Shown: piece by piece, positions 5,318-7,654 of the stretch
Layout: each line of letters begins with the position of its first letter
Numbering within the stretch: the first letter of the stretch is position 1
Source: JBCCGE01 sp039029455
GTDB taxonomy: Bacteria > Pseudomonadota > Gammaproteobacteria > Arenicellales > Poriferihabitantaceae
Length of the DNA: 7,654 nucleotides
Direction of reading: 5' to 3'
NCBI GenBank assembly: GCA_039029455.1
Contig: JBCCGE010000127.1
Coordinates: 1-7,654 of the forward strand
Made by a program: the position numbers and the translations under genes
The notes under the pieces: model-generated
What the model saw: only the letters and a program-made list of their open reading frames with translations
The model's database searches: none
Told to the model about the DNA's origin: nothing

Positions 5318-6766
5318 TTAAGTGGAGGAAATATTGTCCGGCCACCATATCGTTGCCACAACACCGTTCTCGGTATTTTCCAGTTCTGCTGTGCCCTGAT
5401 GCAGGCTCATAATTTCCCGCACAAAGGCCAGACCCAGGCCTGTTCCTTTGGTCGCTTCTTCGGGTGGAACCGAGAAGAATCGGTCGAATGCCTGGTTAAC
5501 AATAAATTCGTCCAGTGCGCCGCCCTGATTGAAAACGGTAATTCGATTACCCTGATTGTGATTCGAATGAATCACACTAATCTCGCCATTGATTGGGCAG
5601 TGTTCGATGGCGTTATCGAGCAGATTGGCGATGGCCTGCTGCAACAACAGCGCATCGCCATGCACTTCGATTGACTCGGATTCCGGCCGTGCGATCCTCA
5701 GTGCTTTTTCCCTGATAAGCGCATCGCGTTCATCGATGAGCTCTCCGACTGCTTCTGCCAGGTCAAACCGGTCTGAAAGAGCTACTTCGTCCATGCTCTC
5801 AAGTTGTGCGAGTTCCAGCATGCGATCCACCAGTCGGGACATGCGCGCGTTTGCGGTTCGGATATTGCCAATGAACTTTCTGCGCTGTTCAACAGGCATG
5901 TCATCTGACAGCAGCTCCGTTGAGGCTTCCACTACGGTAAGCGGAGTTTTTAACTCGTGGGTGAGACTGTGGATGTAGTCTTCGACATAGTTTTTGCCGT
6001 CAATTTGCTGACGCAGATTATTGATGGCATTGGACAGATGATCGAAGCGTTTGTCCATAAAACGGGGCTTGGCAGTCTTGCGCCCGGCCGCCATACCGTT
6101 AGCGTAATTCACGAGCTTGCCGATTGAAGCGGTAAACCCGTGACTCACCAAATAGCCCAGAATCATAGCGATTGCGAGCAGGCCGATAGCGTATTGTTTC
6201 AGCTGATTGCTTTCATCCAGTAAAAAAGCTTCCAGCGATTGAATCGGTTTAACCACACTGACAACACCAACGATATCGTGTTCGATCCGAATCGGTGCAG
6301 CAATGACCATAATCTTTTCATCGTCCTCTTCGGTCTGATCTTCAAACTTGAAACTGGTGCGAGCACCGTACTCACCGTCGAGGGTCAGGCGCACATCCCG
6401 CCACTCCGAAAAATCCTCCCCGGTATGCAGTCCGGACGAGTCATAGACGACGGTGCCGTCCCGGTCTGTCACATACACTTCGGTATCGACTTTGTTCTTT
6501 GTGACGTTGTAGATCTGCGCCTGAATATTCCGGTTATAGGCGCGATTGAACAGCTGCCGAATCTCACCTGTATCCAGAACCTGATCCTTAAATTCCGCTT
6601 CCAGAGACGTTGCCAGCAGGTTGGCGGTATCCACCAGTACACTCTCCGCAGACTGCCGCAGAGCTACATTCAGACGCTCAATCGCTTTGTCCAGAATGAA
6701 CCAGGACAGGGTGGCCAGGATAATAAAGTAGACCACAAAGGCCCGGAGACTAAAGCTGATCTTCAT
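5318..6766 (-). CDS. creC: CreC-like sensor histidine kinase
   Basis: This 482-residue inner-membrane sensor kinase is close in length to E. coli CreC (474). Its features in order are: membrane segment 1 (about 8-25); a periplasmic sensor region (about 26-190) with CreC-like stretches such as VDTANLLA (45-52), YVTDRDGTVVYDSSG (98-112), LTLDGEYGART (127-137) and APIR (157-160); membrane segment 2 (about 191-210); a linker with GKNYVEDYIHSLTHELKTPL (257-276), where His270 is the phosphoacceptor; the N box NLLDNAIEHC (381-390); FDRFFSVP (427-434); and the G2 box GTGLGLAFV (441-449). The G1 box, normally DxGxG, reads NQGGA (413-417), so Asp is replaced by Asn. The start codon overlaps the regulator's stop (ATGA), so the two are translationally coupled. 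It should phosphorylate the CreB-like regulator; the stimulus is not evident. An alternative label is the dedicated sortase-system kinase, but the sequence as I recall it fits CreC better. Confidence 0.9.
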   Translation of the reverse strand: MKISFSLRAFVVYFIILATLSWFILDKAIERLNVALRQSAESVLVDTANLLATSLEAEFKDQVLDTGEIRQLFNRAYNRNIQAQIYNVTKNKVDTEVYVTDRDGTVVYDSSGLHTGEDFSEWRDVRLTLDGEYGARTSFKFEDQTEEDDEKIMVIAAPIRIEHDIVGVVSVVKPIQSLEAFLLDESNQLKQYAIGLLAIAMILGYLVSHGFTASIGKLVNYANGMAAGRKTAKPRFMDKRFDHLSNAINNLRQQIDGKNYVEDYIHSLTHELKTPLTVVEASTELLSDDMPVEQRRKFIGNIRTANARMSRLVDRMLELAQLESMDEVALSDRFDLAEAVGELIDERDALIREKALRIARPESESIEVHGDALLLQQAIANLLDNAIEHCPINGEISVIHSNHNQGNRITVFNQGGALDEFIVNQAFDRFFSVPPEEATKGTGLGLAFVREIMSLHQGTAELENTENGVVATIWWPDNISST

Positions 6767-7431
6767 GTGACCAGCGAGTACCCGAATCCGCGATGCGTGC
6801 GAATGGGTGACAATTCAGGATTCACTTGTTTTAGTGCTGCGCGAAGGGACTTAATATGAGTGTCGATAGCGCGGTCATCCGAGGGGTGTTGTTCGGACCA
6901 GACCTTCTCGATCAACTGGCGTCGGGAAAACGTTTGCCCGGGCCGTTCAATCATGGTCTTCAACAACAGATACTCTGACCGGGTTAGTGATAGAGGCTGA
7001 TTGCAAAATTGAATGATCATCGCATTGAGGTCGATCGAAAACACCTCACTGTCGACAGACTCCTGCCCCGATGCCCGTTTCAGAATTGCTCTGACTCGCG
7101 CAACCACCTCACGCGGACTGAAGGGCTTGACCACGTAATCATCCGCTCCAATCTCAAGCCCCACAATGCGGTCCACTTCTTCTGACCGCGCGGTCAGCAT
7201 CATGACCGGTTGTGAATAGTTCTGCCGAATCTCTTTTAAAAGTTCGAATCCGTTGCAGTCCGGCAGGCCGACATCCAGAACAATGAAATCGAACTGGGAG
7301 GTGGCAAGTGTTTCTTTAGCTGCGGCTCCGGTGGACACCCACACCGAATCCATGCCTTCACGCTCAAATACATAAGTGAGCGTATCTACGATTTCCGCTT
7401 CGTCTTCTACAATAAGAATTCGGGTAGCCAT
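6763..7431 (-). CDS. creB: CreB-like response regulator, OmpR/PhoB family
   Basis: The 222-residue protein has an N-terminal receiver domain and a C-terminal winged-helix DNA-binding domain. The receiver (about 4-115) has acidic Asp10-Glu11 (ILIVEDEAEI), phosphoacceptor Asp53 (VLDVGLPD), Thr80 (LTARSEEVDR) and Lys102 (VKPFSPREV). The long stretch LTARSEEVDR...GLEIGADDYV (79-100) is nearly the same as in E. coli CreB. The winged helix (about 128-222) has LTRSEYLLLKTM (149-160), DDRAIDTHIKSLRAAL (185-200) and HRGFGYSL (213-220). E. coli CreB has 229 residues, so the gene is complete. It forms an operon with the creC-like gene (ATGA overlap) and probably controls the VIT-vWA/sortase pair through the repeats at 5257-5283. 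Ribosome binding before the ATG is weak (GAG in CCGAGT). An insertion sequence lies about 90-125 bases upstream and may have displaced the original upstream context. Confidence 0.93.
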   Translation of the reverse strand: MATRILIVEDEAEIVDTLTYVFEREGMDSVWVSTGAAAKETLATSQFDFIVLDVGLPDCNGFELLKEIRQNYSQPVMMLTARSEEVDRIVGLEIGADDYVVKPFSPREVVARVRAILKRASGQESVDSEVFSIDLNAMIIQFCNQPLSLTRSEYLLLKTMIERPGQTFSRRQLIEKVWSEQHPSDDRAIDTHIKSLRAALKQVNPELSPIRTHRGFGYSLVT

Positions 7432-7447
7432 TCATACTCGGACAGAA

Positions 7448-7463
7448 CTTGGCAAGCACCAAG
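7448..7463. repeat. Short inverted repeat in the creB leader
   Basis: CTTGG (7448-7452) and CCAAG (7459-7463) flank a 6-base spacer, and CTTGGCAAG (7448-7456) is itself a short dyad. It sits 17 bases before the creB start. It could be an operator or a small leader hairpin; the arms are short, so chance is not excluded. Confidence 0.25.
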
Positions 7464-7518
7464 AGTATCAGAGTGAAGAGCAGGAAAGACAGCTAGAGAA
7501 GTTTGGGAGTTGCTAATC

Positions 7519-7654
7519 GGGGACAGACTGAGGTTGCCACAGTTTTTCGGAGTGATTAATTGTGGGCAGAGGCCCGCTCATATTCATCTGGGCTGACGTA
7601 GCCCAGATAAGAATGCCTTCTTCGTCGATTGTAGAACAGCTCAATATATTCAAA
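7519..7654 (-). mobile_element. End of an IS3-family insertion sequence (boundary approximate)
   Basis: The transposase C-terminus (7556-7654) marks the end of an IS3-family element that extends beyond the window. IS3 elements usually finish a few tens of bases past the transposase stop. On the plus strand the inward-reading end would begin near GGGGACAGACTGAGG (from 7519), but without the other end the terminal inverted repeat and target duplication cannot be confirmed. The element sits upstream of creB and is transcribed in the same direction, so read-through or an outward promoter could affect creB. Confidence 0.6.
7556..7654 (-). CDS. IS3-family transposase (OrfB), C-terminal 32 residues, cut by the window edge
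   Basis: The minus-strand frame running in from 7654 encodes FEYIELFYNRRRRHSYLGY, then VSPDEYERASAHN and a TAA stop at 7558-7556. The pattern FIE.FYN..R.HS.LGY.SP..YE is the hallmark C-terminus of IS3-family OrfB (DDE integrase-core) transposases, just after the catalytic Glu. Only the tail is present, so subgroup and integrity cannot be judged. The stretch here is in frame and undamaged. Confidence 0.9.
   Translation of the reverse strand, partial: FEYIELFYNRRRRHSYLGYVSPDEYERASAHN

Noticed and set aside
7473..7477. Single TTCAC on the minus strand upstream of creB, considered as a CreB autoregulation site
   Set aside because: No second TTCAC-like pentamer lies at the required 11-base spacing, so it does not form a CreB tag.
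1..7654. Search for CRISPR arrays, tRNA or rRNA genes, and attachment sites
   Set aside because: No regularly spaced long repeats, cloverleaf-like sequences or conserved rRNA segments were seen in the window.

Overview
The window looks like chromosomal DNA of a Gram-negative gammaproteobacterium, probably marine or aquatic. The evidence is a CreBC-type two-component system, a perfect CRP-type operator, Tat/Sec-type leaders, and above all a proteobacterial sortase gene paired with a VIT-vWA sortase-target gene, a pairing described mainly from marine proteobacteria. Base composition is near 50% GC. The genus cannot be named from this sequence.

Left half (about 1-2250, plus strand): two genes for exported proteins. 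The first (172-1056) has a strong ribosome binding site, a signal peptide and a region resembling a scavenger receptor cysteine-rich (SRCR) domain, which is rare in bacteria; its function is unknown. After a roughly 310-base gap comes the second (best start 1366, end 2247). It has a twin-arginine leader and a C-terminal Peptidase_S74 intramolecular chaperone domain ending in a coiled coil, best known from phage tail spikes and fibres. A perfect CRP operator lies exactly 41.5 bases before a plausible transcription start for this gene. A hairpin at 2282-2321 separates this half from the convergent operon.

Right half (2461-7431, minus strand, read right to left): creB-like response regulator, creC-like sensor kinase (4-base ATGA overlap), a 113-base gap, a VIT-vWA surface protein with a C-terminal sorting signal, and a dedicated sortase (again an ATGA overlap). 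The gap upstream of the VIT-vWA gene holds three CTCAC-like pentamers spaced exactly 11 bases apart. This is the layout of the E. coli CreB recognition sequence (TTCAC-N6-TTCAC) and lies at the expected regulatory place. The simplest reading is a self-contained unit: CreC senses an envelope or metabolic signal, CreB switches on the surface protein and its sortase, and the sortase anchors that protein. creA and creD, the usual neighbours of creBC, are not in this window.

Right edge (7556-7654, minus strand): the C-terminal end of an IS3-family transposase, cut off by the window, so an insertion sequence sits just upstream of creB.

Most noteworthy: the candidate CreB operator coupling a catabolic/envelope two-component system to a Gram-negative sortase system; a non-canonical sorting motif (TPNTA in place of LPxTG/A); and the neighbouring SRCR-like and Tat-S74 exported proteins, which share a short beta-strand motif.
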